Assembly (NCBI RefSeq): GCF_000526995.1
Contig: NZ_AZUI01000001.1
Location: 1,178,001-1,242,000 of the forward strand
Length of the DNA: 64,000 nt
Source: Lacrimispora indolis DSM 755
GTDB taxonomy: Bacteria; Bacillota; Clostridia; Lachnospirales; Lachnospiraceae
Direction: 5' to 3'
Below are positions 18,857 to 29,062 of the stretch, in pieces (position 1 is the first letter of the stretch; each line of letters begins with the position of its first letter). The position numbers and the translations under genes were made by a program. A model generated the notes under the pieces. The model saw nothing but the letters and a program-made list of their open reading frames with translations. It was not told the DNA's origin and made no database searches.

Positions 18857-18901
18857 CAAAGCAGTTATCCTTATCTTTTGCATTCAGGAGGTGACGTTTT
18901 T

Positions 18902-19438
18902 ATGAAAAATATTTCCCGCTTAAACTTCATTCGCCGTGCAGCTGCCGCTGCCGCTGTTTCCCTGGTTCTTTTTGCCGGCGCAAGCCCATTTGACAGCTTT
19001 GCCCATACAAAGGATGAATCCATTTACCTGGCCGGCACCTGGATAAAGGATGAGGTTGGCTGGCGTTTCTTTAACCAGTGGAATTCCACCTTTCCCGCCG
19101 GGAAATGGGCAGAATATCAGGGAAATTCCTATTATTTTATGGACAATGGATACATAGCGACCGGCTGGCATTTTCTAAACGGCCGATGGTATTATTTTAA
19201 TCCTTATGAGGGAAACGAGGAAGGCTCTATGGTAACGGGCTGGGTTTATGACCCGGATTGCGAAGGCTGGTTTTATACGAACCAGATCGGGATCATGGTC
19301 ACCGGCTGGCATAAAATTGATGGCTTCTGGTACTATTTTAACCCGAATTCCGACGGCCTACTCGGACTAATGGCCGTAAGCCGTGTTGTAGACGGCTCCT
19401 ACGTGGATGCCAGCGGACGGATGAATGAACTGCGATGA
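18902..19438 (+). CDS. Small secreted choline-binding-repeat protein
   Basis: 178 residues. A signal peptide (basic NISRLNFIRRAAAAAA then hydrophobic stretch, likely cut after SFAHT or nearby) is followed only by cell-wall-binding repeats of the GW/YYF type: GTWIKDEVGWRFF, GNSYYFMDNGYIATGWH, GRWYYFNPYEGNEEGSMVTGW, and one more. No catalytic domain is present, so the protein is a pure wall-binding module, perhaps an adaptor. The ATG at 18902 is chosen over one 24 bases upstream because AGGAGG sits before it. Own promoter; a bidirectional terminator follows. Confidence 0.85.
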   Translation: MKNISRLNFIRRAAAAAAVSLVLFAGASPFDSFAHTKDESIYLAGTWIKDEVGWRFFNQWNSTFPAGKWAEYQGNSYYFMDNGYIATGWHFLNGRWYYFNPYEGNEEGSMVTGWVYDPDCEGWFYTNQIGIMVTGWHKIDGFWYYFNPNSDGLLGLMAVSRVVDGSYVDASGRMNELR

Positions 19439-19474
19439 ATATGCAGACATATCCGTCCGTCTCATTGCCCGCAT

Positions 19475-19517
19475 AAAAAGAGCAGTGCTGTTTAAGAAAC
19501 AGACACTGCTCTTTTTT
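19475..19517. terminator. Bidirectional terminator between wall-binding protein and MATE gene
   Basis: AAAAAGAGCAGTGCTGTTT and AAACAGACACTGCTCTTTTTT pair with one mismatch, giving A/T-rich flanks on both strands. It overlaps the stop codon of the MATE gene. Confidence 0.88.
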
Positions 19518-20814
19518 CGATTCCCCGAAATCTCCAGCTGAATAAAACAGCGCGGAAAACCCAGTCAATAAACATTCCATACCATACGCCCATGACACCT
19601 GTATTCATAACGCGGACAAAGAAATAAACAAAGGCGATCCGGAACAGCCACATGGAAAATATAGACACTGCCATGGTGAATTTGGCATCCATGGAAGCTC
19701 TTAAGGCATAGGGAATGGTAAAGGCCAGAGGCCACACGATCATGGCATAGCTGTGGGCTACCACCATTTGGGCGGATATTTCTGCCGCTTCTCCTGAAAG
19801 ATTGTACACGGAAACAAGCTGGTCTGAAAATACCACCATGATCCCGCACAGCAGCAAAAGGATCCCGTAATTGGCCATAACCAGAAACCTGGTGTACTTC
19901 TCTGCCTGCTTTTTCTCCCCAGCTCCCACGCACTGCCCCACAATGGTGATCAGGCCCAAACCAATGGCGTTTCCAGGCAAATACAGCAGCGTTACCAGGT
20001 TGGAGGCCACCGCATAGCTGGCGATGGCAGCTGTTCCCAAAGAGGAGACCAGGCTTTGAAGAGCAAGCTTTCCGAACTGGAACATGCCGCTTTCTAAGCC
20101 GTTTGGAATGCCGATGGACAGTATTTTTTTAATCATGGGAAGGTTTGGCTTAAGCTCTGCCAGGTGGTTGATCCTCACCGTATTGTTAGGATTCTGAATC
20201 ATGAAAAGCATCAGCACTGCGGCAGCCACACGGCTGAATAAGGTGGGCCAGGCAAGGCCGGACACTCCCATATGGAGGCCGTATACGCAGACCGCATTTC
20301 CTATGACATTGACGGTATTGATCACCAGGGAAACTGCCATGGATGCCTTGGAATTTCCCATGGACCGGAATAAGGCCGCACAGGAATTATAGACTGCCAC
20401 AAAGGGATAGGACAGGGCCGTGATCCAGAAATAAACCACGGCAGCGCTCATGACTTCCTCATCCACGTTGCCGAAAATGACCTTTAACAGACTTCCCCTT
20501 CCTGCCAGTGCAATGAGGGTTACAAGCACGGACAGCACGGTTGTGACTCCAAGGAGCTGCCCTGCTGCCTTGCAGGCATTCTCCGACTGCTTTTTCCCAA
20601 GATACTGGGAGGATATGACCGCCCCTCCGGTGGCCAATGCCGCCAGCATCTGTATGATCAGGATGTTGATGGATTCCACCAGGGAAACACCGGAAACCGA
20701 GGCCTCTCCAACAGCTGCTGCCATTACCACGTTCACCATGCCCACCAGGACGATCAATATCTGTTCCACGATCAGAGGAGCCAGCAGTTTCAGTAAATCT
20801 TTTCTAGTAAACAT
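19492..20814 (-). CDS. MATE family efflux transporter
   Basis: Cation-coupled multidrug/toxin extruder, 440 residues with about 12 membrane helices in two six-helix halves. The start LLKLLAPLIVEQILIVLVGMVN and the second-half start ILSIGIPNGLESGMFQFGKLAL are the paired MatE repeats. RBS AGAGGAAA precedes ATG. The 15-base gap to the Gfo/Idh/MocA oxidoreductase upstream indicates one operon. Substrate is not predictable. Confidence 0.94.
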   Translation of the reverse strand: MFTRKDLLKLLAPLIVEQILIVLVGMVNVVMAAAVGEASVSGVSLVESINILIIQMLAALATGGAVISSQYLGKKQSENACKAAGQLLGVTTVLSVLVTLIALAGRGSLLKVIFGNVDEEVMSAAVVYFWITALSYPFVAVYNSCAALFRSMGNSKASMAVSLVINTVNVIGNAVCVYGLHMGVSGLAWPTLFSRVAAAVLMLFMIQNPNNTVRINHLAELKPNLPMIKKILSIGIPNGLESGMFQFGKLALQSLVSSLGTAAIASYAVASNLVTLLYLPGNAIGLGLITIVGQCVGAGEKKQAEKYTRFLVMANYGILLLLCGIMVVFSDQLVSVYNLSGEAAEISAQMVVAHSYAMIVWPLAFTIPYALRASMDAKFTMAVSIFSMWLFRIAFVYFFVRVMNTGVMGVWYGMFIDWVFRAVLFSWRFRGIEKRAVSVS

Positions 20815-20829
20815 TCTGTTTCCTCTTTA

Positions 20830-21810
20830 TCATGCCTCAAACGGATAGCAGATCCCCCACTGCCTTCTTAACTCGTCCATGACCTTCATAATGGACAGGG
20901 TTGTGGTATGAGGCATCTGGGGACACTGGGTCCAGCCGTTTTTGATGGCTTCCCCGCTGGCATTGATCTCATATTCATATCCGGATATCTGCTCCGGCTG
21001 AAGATGGTTTTCCACAAGCTGCCTTTTGGTGTCATAGACCCGGATTGTCTCAAAATTATTAACATTCTCAACTACAATATATCCCTTGGTTCCGTAGATG
21101 ATTCCCAGGCGGTCGGAAAGCACCCGTAAGGAGCTATTTAAGATCGCCATCTTTCCTCCCGGATAGCACAGGGTAATGCTGTTCTGGGCATCCACTCCGC
21201 TGTCCGTTTTGATCACGCTGGACTGGATGTCTGAAATCTCATCCCCAAACACAAGGGAAGCGAAATTAAGGGTATACACACCTACATCAAGAAGGGCCCC
21301 TCCTGCAAGCTCCGGCTTTATCAGGCGCGGCTTGCCTGAGATCAGATAACAGAGATTAGCAGTAAGCGTCATTGGCTCTCCGATAACGCCTGAATCTAAA
21401 ACCTCTTTTAAGGTCTTTGCCATGGGCATGTAGCGTACCCACATGGCTTCCGTTATCATCAGGTTCTTTTCCACTGCCAGATCGGTCATTTCCTTTGCCT
21501 GTGCGTAGTTGGCTGCAAAGGCTTTTTCACAGAGAACATGCTTCCCATTCTCCAGGCACAGCCTGGCATTGCTGCAATGCTCGGAATGGGGCGTGGCAAT
21601 GTAGATCAATTGAATATCCGGATCCTTTACAAGCTCCTCATAGGAGCCATACGCCCTTTCTATGGAAAAACGCGCCGCAAATTCCTCCGCTTTTTCCAGA
21701 CTTCTGGATCCTGCTCCCATCAGAGCCACCTGAGGCATCTGAACCATTGTATTTGCCAGTGTTGAGGCAATCCCGCCTGTTCCCATGATTCCTATTTTTA
21801 GCGCATCCAT
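20830..21810 (-). CDS. Gfo/Idh/MocA family oxidoreductase
   Basis: NAD(P)-dependent sugar or cyclitol dehydrogenase-like protein, 326 residues. Rossmann start LKIGIMGTGGIASTLANTM, then YIATPHSEHCSNARLCLENG and GKHVLCEKAFAANYAQAKEM with the catalytic Lys of the EKP-like motif (here EKA), and C-terminal domain with GGALLDVGVYTLNFASLVFG (catalytic-domain Asp and Tyr region). RBS GGAGGTTT precedes the ATG. It shares an operon with the MATE gene. A paralogue of similar architecture lies at 38.9-39.8 kb. Confidence 0.9.
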   Translation of the reverse strand: MDALKIGIMGTGGIASTLANTMVQMPQVALMGAGSRSLEKAEEFAARFSIERAYGSYEELVKDPDIQLIYIATPHSEHCSNARLCLENGKHVLCEKAFAANYAQAKEMTDLAVEKNLMITEAMWVRYMPMAKTLKEVLDSGVIGEPMTLTANLCYLISGKPRLIKPELAGGALLDVGVYTLNFASLVFGDEISDIQSSVIKTDSGVDAQNSITLCYPGGKMAILNSSLRVLSDRLGIIYGTKGYIVVENVNNFETIRVYDTKRQLVENHLQPEQISGYEYEINASGEAIKNGWTQCPQMPHTTTLSIMKVMDELRRQWGICYPFEA

Positions 21811-21847
21811 ATCTCAAACCTCCGTGCATTTTTATTCGTTTATGTTC

Positions 21848-21876
21848 AGTATATCACATGAAAACAGCCTGTACAA
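21848..21876 (-). promoter_or_regulatory. Promoter of the oxidoreductase-MATE operon
   Basis: Minus strand TTGTAC (21871-21876), 17-base spacer, TATACT (21848-21853), 38 bases before the ATG. Confidence 0.7.
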
Positions 21877-21909
21877 TCACTCTTTTGGAAGGCTTTGGCA
21901 GGCGGTTTT

Positions 21910-22800
21910 TTAACTCTCCTGTTCCAGCCTTTGAACCAGCTCTATAAATGCCTTCATCTCCCTGCTGACCCATTTATCCTTATGGTAGACCATCTGTCTC
22001 CAGGTCTGCAAGTGAAAGTCCTTCATTTTAAGAGGTGTCAAAATTCCTTCCTCAATATCCCTGCAAATGGTGAACTCCGGCAGAAAGGAAATTCCTGTAT
22101 TGCTGCGGAGGAGCTTGATGATAAATTCCGTGTTGCCGATCTCCAGAAAGGGATGGACCTTTTTCCCGCAGGAAGCCAGGTGCTGCTCCAGCATAAACCG
22201 GTAACTGGCATCCTTTTCCGTAAGAAGCATTGGCTGAGAAATGACCTGATCCATGGTAAGACTTATTTCCTCTGCAAAGGGATGGTTTTTTGATGCGGCA
22301 AAAATGATGTTTTCAGGCTTTTCCATGATTTTTACCCATTTTGCATCATACATAAGCTCATCAAGAAAATATACCAGGTCAATGGTATTGTGATTCATCA
22401 TGTCAAGAAGGGCGCTGGGAGAATCCACCACAATGCTTACATTGACCTGGGGATAAAGGCGGTGAAACTCCTGGATCAAGGGCGGAAATAAGGTGGAACA
22501 GATGGACTCAATGGTCCCGATGACCAATCTTCCCGTAAGCTCTGAGGAAATTGATAAGATGTTTTTCACATGGGTTAAGTTCCTTACCACCTCAGCCGCA
22601 TATTCATAAAAAGTTTCTCCCTCATGGGTCAGGGTCGTCTGCTTCCCTATCCGGTCAAACAAATGGACCTTTAATTCCTTTTCCAGCTGCTTGATCTGCA
22701 CGGTAACTGCAGCCTGGGAATAGCCCAGTTTTTCAGCCGCCTTACAAAAGCTTTTCCTGTTTGCCACTTCTAAAAAGGTCTTTATCTCCCGAAGCTCCAT
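21910..22800 (-). CDS. LysR-family transcriptional regulator
   Basis: 296 residues: winged helix-turn-helix at 1-~60 (LREIKTFLEVANRKSFCKAA, YSQAAVTVQIKQLEKEL), followed by a periplasmic-binding-like effector domain from about 90. RBS AAAGGAG precedes ATG. It is transcribed divergently from the L-cysteine desulfidase gene with a 168-base shared region, the classical LysR arrangement, so it probably activates that gene in response to a sulfur metabolite such as cysteine (inference). Confidence 0.93.
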   Translation of the reverse strand: MELREIKTFLEVANRKSFCKAAEKLGYSQAAVTVQIKQLEKELKVHLFDRIGKQTTLTHEGETFYEYAAEVVRNLTHVKNILSISSELTGRLVIGTIESICSTLFPPLIQEFHRLYPQVNVSIVVDSPSALLDMMNHNTIDLVYFLDELMYDAKWVKIMEKPENIIFAASKNHPFAEEISLTMDQVISQPMLLTEKDASYRFMLEQHLASCGKKVHPFLEIGNTEFIIKLLRSNTGISFLPEFTICRDIEEGILTPLKMKDFHLQTWRQMVYHKDKWVSREMKAFIELVQRLEQES

Positions 22801-22862
22801 CCTTAAACTCCTTTCTTAATGTTGATTTAAAAATATTAAACGTTATCTTAAAAACATTAAAT

Positions 22863-22891
22863 TTTACTTCCTCATTTATCTATGGTACATT
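22863..22891 (+). promoter_or_regulatory. Promoter of the cysteine desulfidase gene
   Basis: TTTACT (22863-22868), 17-base spacer, TACATT (22886-22891). AT-rich sequence with ATTAAA-type half repeats lies just upstream (22830-22862) and is the natural place for LysR binding. Confidence 0.5.
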
Positions 22892-22968
22892 ATAACCAAC
22901 AAGTAATCAATGCTTATTCAAAAAAGTCTTTAAAAATCAATGAACCATTCAGAAAGGAATTGTGTCAT

Positions 22969-24243
22969 ATGGAGAAGGCAAATCTAAAATACGGGGCTTA
23001 TGTACAAATATTAAAAGAAGAGCTGGTTCCTGCCATGGGCTGTACCGAGCCAATCGCCCTGGCTTATGCCGCTGCAGTAGCAAGAAAAACACTGGGGGAA
23101 ATGCCTGATAAGGCAGTGGTGGCTGCAAGCGGAAGCATTATTAAGAACGTGAAATCCGTGATCGTTCCAAACACAGGCCATTTAAAGGGAATCCCTGCGG
23201 CAGTGGCAGCAGGAATCGTGGCAGGAGATCCGGAAAAAGAGCTGGAGGTTATAGCAGATGTCTCTCAGGAGCAGATCCTGGAAATGAGAACATTTATAGA
23301 GGAAAGGGAGATCACGGTAGAACACCTGGACAATGGAATCTGCTTTGATATCCTTGTCACCCTGTATAAGGGCGCTTCTTACAGCAGGGTGCGCATTGCT
23401 GATTACCACACAAACATCGTTCTCATTGAAAAAAACGGAACCGTAGTAAGGCAGGGAGAAGCTGTTTTAGAAAAAGAACCCTTGACCGACCGGAGCCTGC
23501 TTAATATGGAGGATATCTGGGACTTCATTAATTCGGTGGACATTCCCGACATTAAGGAGATCCTGGACCGTCAGATCCGGTACAACTGGGCCATTGCCGA
23601 AGAAGGGCTTAAGAACAATTATGGTGCCAATATCGGCAAAGTGCTCCTTAAAAATTCCGGGAATGATCTGGCTCTTAAGGCAAAGGCCATGGCGGCAGCC
23701 GGTTCCGACGCCCGCATGAACGGCTGCGGACTGCCTGTCATCATCAATTCAGGAAGCGGAAATCAGGGGATTACCGTTTCTGTACCTGTCATCGTTTATG
23801 CAATGGGTTTAAAGGTCAGCGAAGAAAAAATGTACCGGGCCTTAGCCTTGTCAAACCTGGCCGCCATACACCAGAAAACCCCCATCGGCCGGTTATCTGC
23901 CTATTGCGGGGCAGTCAATGCAGGGGCCGGTGCAGGGGCCGGAATTGCCTATATCTGCGGAGGAGGTTATAAAGAAGTCACCCATACCATAGTCAACGCC
24001 CTTGCCATTGTTTCCGGCATTGTATGCGACGGGGCAAAGTCCTCCTGTGCGGCGAAGATCGCCTCCTCCATAGAAGCCGGAATACTAGGCTACAACATGT
24101 ACATGGAAGGGCAGCAATTCCTGGACGGCGACGGGATCGTCACCAAGGGCGTAGAGGCTACCCTCAGGAATGTGGGAAGATTGGGAAAAGAAGGGATGAG
24201 GGCGACCAACGAGGAAATTATCCGGATCATGATAGGACAATAG
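22969..24243 (+). CDS. L-cysteine desulfidase (CdsB/CyuA family, formerly UPF0597)
   Basis: Splits L-cysteine to pyruvate, ammonia and sulfide with an oxygen-sensitive Fe-S cluster. 424 residues from the ATG at 22969, which has AGAAAGGA upstream; a longer frame from 22882 lacks a ribosome site and adds non-homologous residues. Cluster-type cysteines sit in VPAMGCTEPIALAYA near the start, and in RMNGCGLPVIINSGSGNQG, YICGGGYKEV and IVCDGAKSSCAAK. These match the serine dehydratase alpha-like (PF03313) family. It is divergent from a LysR gene and no partner subunit is nearby. Confidence 0.92.
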   Translation: MEKANLKYGAYVQILKEELVPAMGCTEPIALAYAAAVARKTLGEMPDKAVVAASGSIIKNVKSVIVPNTGHLKGIPAAVAAGIVAGDPEKELEVIADVSQEQILEMRTFIEEREITVEHLDNGICFDILVTLYKGASYSRVRIADYHTNIVLIEKNGTVVRQGEAVLEKEPLTDRSLLNMEDIWDFINSVDIPDIKEILDRQIRYNWAIAEEGLKNNYGANIGKVLLKNSGNDLALKAKAMAAAGSDARMNGCGLPVIINSGSGNQGITVSVPVIVYAMGLKVSEEKMYRALALSNLAAIHQKTPIGRLSAYCGAVNAGAGAGAGIAYICGGGYKEVTHTIVNALAIVSGIVCDGAKSSCAAKIASSIEAGILGYNMYMEGQQFLDGDGIVTKGVEATLRNVGRLGKEGMRATNEEIIRIMIGQ

Positions 24244-24378
24244 GAACGGGCTGCCGGATTTTGATTCCATGGTTTAAAGGTATAGGATAAAACAATCTGC
24301 GGGAAAATGCATCATACTATTTTATTCTGTACCTTCTTTTCATCTGCTTGAAATTGAGAGATTTTGGCGCGTGTAATT

Positions 24379-24585
24379 TTACCCGGCACTCACCTGAAAA
24401 TAAATTGCCGAAAGCTCTTTGATCCCTTTGCACTTTTTCTTCAGTGCAGCAGCCATCTCTTGATCATTTCCCGCCGGATTTTCAAATTCAAGTTTCATTC
24501 CGGATTTTTTGAGAAATATAAGCCCCTCTTCCTCCGCAGCCTTCTGAAAAACCTCTGCTTTTAATGGTGCATTGATTATAATCAT
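24379..24585 (-). CDS. Small conserved-looking protein, unknown function
   Basis: 68 residues from ATG at 24585 (MIIINAPLKAEVFQKAAEEE), preceded by GAGAGGATGAGG at good distance; an ATG nine bases upstream is directly on that site. It is charged, without signal or membrane helix, and predicted alpha/beta. It immediately follows the remnant of an AEC transporter on the same strand, so it was probably that transporter's operon partner. I do not recognise a function. Confidence 0.6.
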   Translation of the reverse strand: MIIINAPLKAEVFQKAAEEEGLIFLKKSGMKLEFENPAGNDQEMAAALKKKCKGIKELSAIYFQVSAG

Positions 24586-24606
24586 TTTCCTCATCCTCTC
24601 TGTTGT

Positions 24607-24926
24607 TTATAAAACTGCGCTGCCGGCCAGCATGACGGCAGGGATGGTAAACAATGACAGGGCCGTTGTGACCGCCAGTAATTTTGAGGCGTAACCGCTG
24701 TCTTTCCCGTACTGCAGCGCGAACATGGCTCCCATGGCTCCGCTGGGGCAAGCCGCGGCAGTCAATATGGTAATGGAGACGGTCCGGATAACAGGATCGC
24801 CAGCAGGAAACTGGCTGCGGATAATCCTGCTGTAACGGCCAGCCCGGTTTATATAGCGCTTGCTCCTATCATCAGAATAAGAAACATTTCCATTATTTTA
24901 TTAACCGTAATATATGCCAAGTCCAT
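24607..24926 (-). pseudogene. AEC (auxin efflux carrier) family transporter, internally deleted
   Basis: Reading from ATG at 24926 gives MDLAYITVNKIMEMFLILMI and GASAI, the typical N-terminus of an AEC permease, then a stop. A short in-frame stretch GLAVTAGLSAASFLLAIL follows, then a frame change into DPVIRTVSITILTAAACPSG and a perfect family C-terminus ending LSLFTIPAVMLAGSAVL before TAA at 24607. Only about 105 of the usual ~310 residues remain, so roughly 600 bases have been lost, with one stop and one frameshift. It lies downstream of the PTS operon. Confidence 0.85.
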
Positions 24927-25011
24927 TTTTTCCTCAAATTTGCACGGGTTCTGAAAAAAACCGCTTCCGCAATTTATTTTATCCCCCGGAAAAAGCCTCT
25001 GAATGCAAGGT

Positions 25012-25314
25012 TCAGTCTCCCAATGCCTTCCTCACCTGAGCGATGACCTTTGCTCCATTCATGGTGCCGTAAGCCTGCATGTCAATACATTCGATAATCT
25101 TCCCCGGACAGTCCTTTTCCACCTTTGCCTTGCTGAAACGGACCTGAGGGCCTAAAAGGATGATATCCGCATCCGCCCCTTTATTCCTGGTGCTTGCCAG
25201 AGCGTACGCATGGATCTGGCACTCATAATTTTCTTTTGCCGCCGCCTCCTTCATCTTATTTACCAGAAGGCTGGTCGACATGCCTGCAGCGCAGAATAAT
25301 ACGATATTCCTCAT
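25012..25314 (-). CDS. PTS EIIB component, lactose/cellobiose family
   Basis: Phosphocarrier that hands phosphate from EIIA to the sugar bound by EIIC. 100 residues; the N-terminal beta strand and P-loop NIVLFCAAGMSTSLLVNKM carry the phosphorylated Cys (residue 8 from the chosen start). The ATG at 25314 has AGGAAG seven bases upstream; the ATG six bases earlier is too close to that site. Last intact gene of the PTS operon, 22 bases after EIIA. Confidence 0.95.
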   Translation of the reverse strand: MRNIVLFCAAGMSTSLLVNKMKEAAAKENYECQIHAYALASTRNKGADADIILLGPQVRFSKAKVEKDCPGKIIECIDMQAYGTMNGAKVIAQVRKALGD

Positions 25315-25336
25315 AAACATACTTCCTTTCCACCTT

Positions 25337-25642
25337 TTATTTTTGTTTTTTCAGGATCTCAATCATTTCCTTGCAGAGGTCCATGACCGTCATGGCATTC
25401 ATCAGATGATCCTGGGCATGGACCATCAAAAGGCCGACCTCCACTTTTTCGCCGTTCAATTCATTCTGGATCATTTCCGTCTGGACCTCGTGGGACTGAA
25501 GGATCATCTGATCTGCTTCATTCATCAGCTTATCTGCATACTCAAAATTTTCATCCCTGGCAGCGCGTAAAGCTTCAATTGCCGTACTTCTGGCATTTCC
25601 GCTGCTTACCACAAGCTTCATAATGACCATTTCAATATCCAT
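25337..25642 (-). CDS. PTS EIIA component, lactose/cellobiose family
   Basis: Accepts phosphate from HPr. 101 residues forming the three-helix trimeric EIIA-Lac fold; the active-site His lies in GLLMVHAQDHLMNAMTV. The N-terminal part ELVVSSGNARSTAIEAL-like (here VVSSGNARSTAIEALRAA) is also typical. RBS AGGAA precedes ATG at normal distance. Nineteen bases follow the stop of the upstream small membrane protein. Confidence 0.95.
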   Translation of the reverse strand: MDIEMVIMKLVVSSGNARSTAIEALRAARDENFEYADKLMNEADQMILQSHEVQTEMIQNELNGEKVEVGLLMVHAQDHLMNAMTVMDLCKEMIEILKKQK

Positions 25643-25661
25643 GTCAACATTCCTTTCTCTC

Positions 25662-25931
25662 CTAGCCTGTGATTATGAGTCTGAAAAAGCCAATGAGGTA
25701 AGCGGCCGCGACCAGCGTCCAAACCCACTTTTCCGATCTGCGGAATGTTGATTCCCCGCTCCAGACACGGTACAGTCCGTAAGGAGGAAAAAGGATGATC
25801 CAGATATAAGTTATGATCCTGGCTTTTGATAAAACATCCTGCATCTGCCTTTCCGGCAATAATGCAGCGCCCGGCGCCGCCGGCATGTGTTCTGTCATAT
25901 GTTTTCTTTCATTTTTACCTTTCAAACCCAT
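25662..25931 (-). CDS. Small two-helix membrane protein inside the PTS operon
   Basis: 89 residues. A polar N-terminal third is followed by two membrane helices, IITYIWIILFPPYGLYRVW and KWVWTLVAAAYLIGFFRLIITG, with a basic SGESTFRRSEKW hairpin between. ATG at 25931 has the strong site GGGAGGTGAT. It sits between EIIC and EIIA with tight spacing, an unusual position for an extra gene in a Lac/Cel-type PTS operon. Function unknown; a regulator or stabiliser of EIIC is possible. Confidence 0.75.
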   Translation of the reverse strand: MGLKGKNERKHMTEHMPAAPGAALLPERQMQDVLSKARIITYIWIILFPPYGLYRVWSGESTFRRSEKWVWTLVAAAYLIGFFRLIITG

Positions 25932-25960
25932 AATCACCTCCCGCTGTTATTCTATTCTTT

Positions 25961-27271
25961 TTATTCCGCTGTTTCAACCTGTTGTTTGTTGGCCGCAAGG
26001 ACAAAGGGTATGTAAATAAGGAAAGCAAGTAAAATACAAATAATCTGTGTGAGCGCCGCACCCACATTTCCGCCGGAGCATAGGAAAGCCATAAGTCCGG
26101 GAGGAGTGGTCCAGGGAGCGTTCACAACCATTCTTCCGCAGAAGCCGATATTTGTCATAAGATAGGCAAAGGTTGCGGAAACCGCCGGCGCGATCATAAA
26201 CGGAATCGCAAGGATCGGATTCATAACGATAGGAAGACCGAACGTTAAGGGCTCATTAATATTAAAAAACGCACACGGGATCGCCAGCTTTGCTATCGCC
26301 CTGTAATCCCCTCTTTTGGAAAACAGCATGATTGCTATAATCAGTCCGCCTGTGATCCCCGCACCGGTCACCGTGGAAAAGCATGACATAAACGGTGTGG
26401 AAATGATATTGGGAATCGCTGTTCCAGCCGCATAAGCCGCCTCATTTTCAGCAAATGCCGCTAACAAAATTGGCTCGTATACCGCCTTTGTGGCCTGAGT
26501 CCCATGAATACCAAAGGTCCAAAGAACCGTTGTAATGAACACCAGGGTAACATATCCGGGAAAGCTGGTCAGTACATTGGCCAGGGGCTTCTGAATAAAT
26601 GCCGTGATTGCATGAAACAGTGTCATGCCCGTGATTATTTCAAATACCATCCCAAAAGCTGATACAATGAGGATCGTAATGAGTGACGGAAACAGGATCG
26701 TGAAGGATCGGGCGACATTGGAAGGAACGCTGTCCGGCATGTGGATATCAAGCTTTCCGCTGTTTACCAGCCTGCAGTAAATTTCCGTTGCCGCCAAGGA
26801 TGTGAACATCCCCACGAACAGGCCCTGGGCATTGGTAAACTCTCTGGAAAGTACATTGGCAACAGTGACCACACTCCCGTCTGCCGCTTTCCCTGATGCA
26901 GTAAATGCGCACAGGGAAATGTAAGCGCCTAACGCAACTACCGGAAGCGCCTTATCGGATATTCCGTAATGTTCACCCAGCTCCATTGCGATGAGAATCA
27001 CGATACCAATGGCAATGAAATTCATGGTCCCGTAATTTGCCGCGGTAAACATGGGATTCAGCTTGCCGAGGAAACTGAGCCCCGGAATATTGGCAAGGCT
27101 GAAATATCCCGGTGTAGTATTACAGATAACATTTGAAAACAGCGTACAGAATGAACCGATTATTATGATCGGAAGCAAACTCGTAAACGCATTCTTAACT
27201 GCTGCCAGATGCCTCTGCGTCTGCATTGTGCCTGCAACCGAAAGCAGGCCGTTCATTACTTTGTCTTTCAT
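25961..27271 (-). CDS. PTS EIIC component, cellobiose/beta-glucoside family
   Basis: Membrane sugar translocator, 436 residues and about 10 helices. The substrate-binding loop FNINEPLTFGLPIVMNP and the HGTQATKAVYEP region are typical of EIIC-Cel/Lac. ATG at 27271 is chosen because GGAGGAAAAG precedes it; the longer frame to 27322 would start within the promoter leader. First gene of the operon EIIC - small membrane protein - EIIA - EIIB, divergent from the GH1 gene. Confidence 0.95.
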   Translation of the reverse strand: MKDKVMNGLLSVAGTMQTQRHLAAVKNAFTSLLPIIIIGSFCTLFSNVICNTTPGYFSLANIPGLSFLGKLNPMFTAANYGTMNFIAIGIVILIAMELGEHYGISDKALPVVALGAYISLCAFTASGKAADGSVVTVANVLSREFTNAQGLFVGMFTSLAATEIYCRLVNSGKLDIHMPDSVPSNVARSFTILFPSLITILIVSAFGMVFEIITGMTLFHAITAFIQKPLANVLTSFPGYVTLVFITTVLWTFGIHGTQATKAVYEPILLAAFAENEAAYAAGTAIPNIISTPFMSCFSTVTGAGITGGLIIAIMLFSKRGDYRAIAKLAIPCAFFNINEPLTFGLPIVMNPILAIPFMIAPAVSATFAYLMTNIGFCGRMVVNAPWTTPPGLMAFLCSGGNVGAALTQIICILLAFLIYIPFVLAANKQQVETAE

Positions 27272-27307
27272 CTTTTCCTCCATCTCCACCGCCAATGGCG
27301 GCACTCT

Positions 27308-28984
<1,677 letters not shown>

Positions 28985-28994
28985 CCGTACGGCT

Positions 28995-29041
28995 AAAAAC
29001 AGCAGCCCTGGAATTCATTTTCCGTAAGGCTGCTGTTTTTT
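28995..29041. terminator. Bidirectional terminator between GH1 gene and PRD regulator
   Basis: AAAAACAGCAGCC and GGCTGCTGTTTTT form a perfect 13-base stem with a 20-base loop, with T-runs on both strands. Confidence 0.88.
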
Positions 29042-29062
29042 ATATCCGTTTACTTAAATTGT

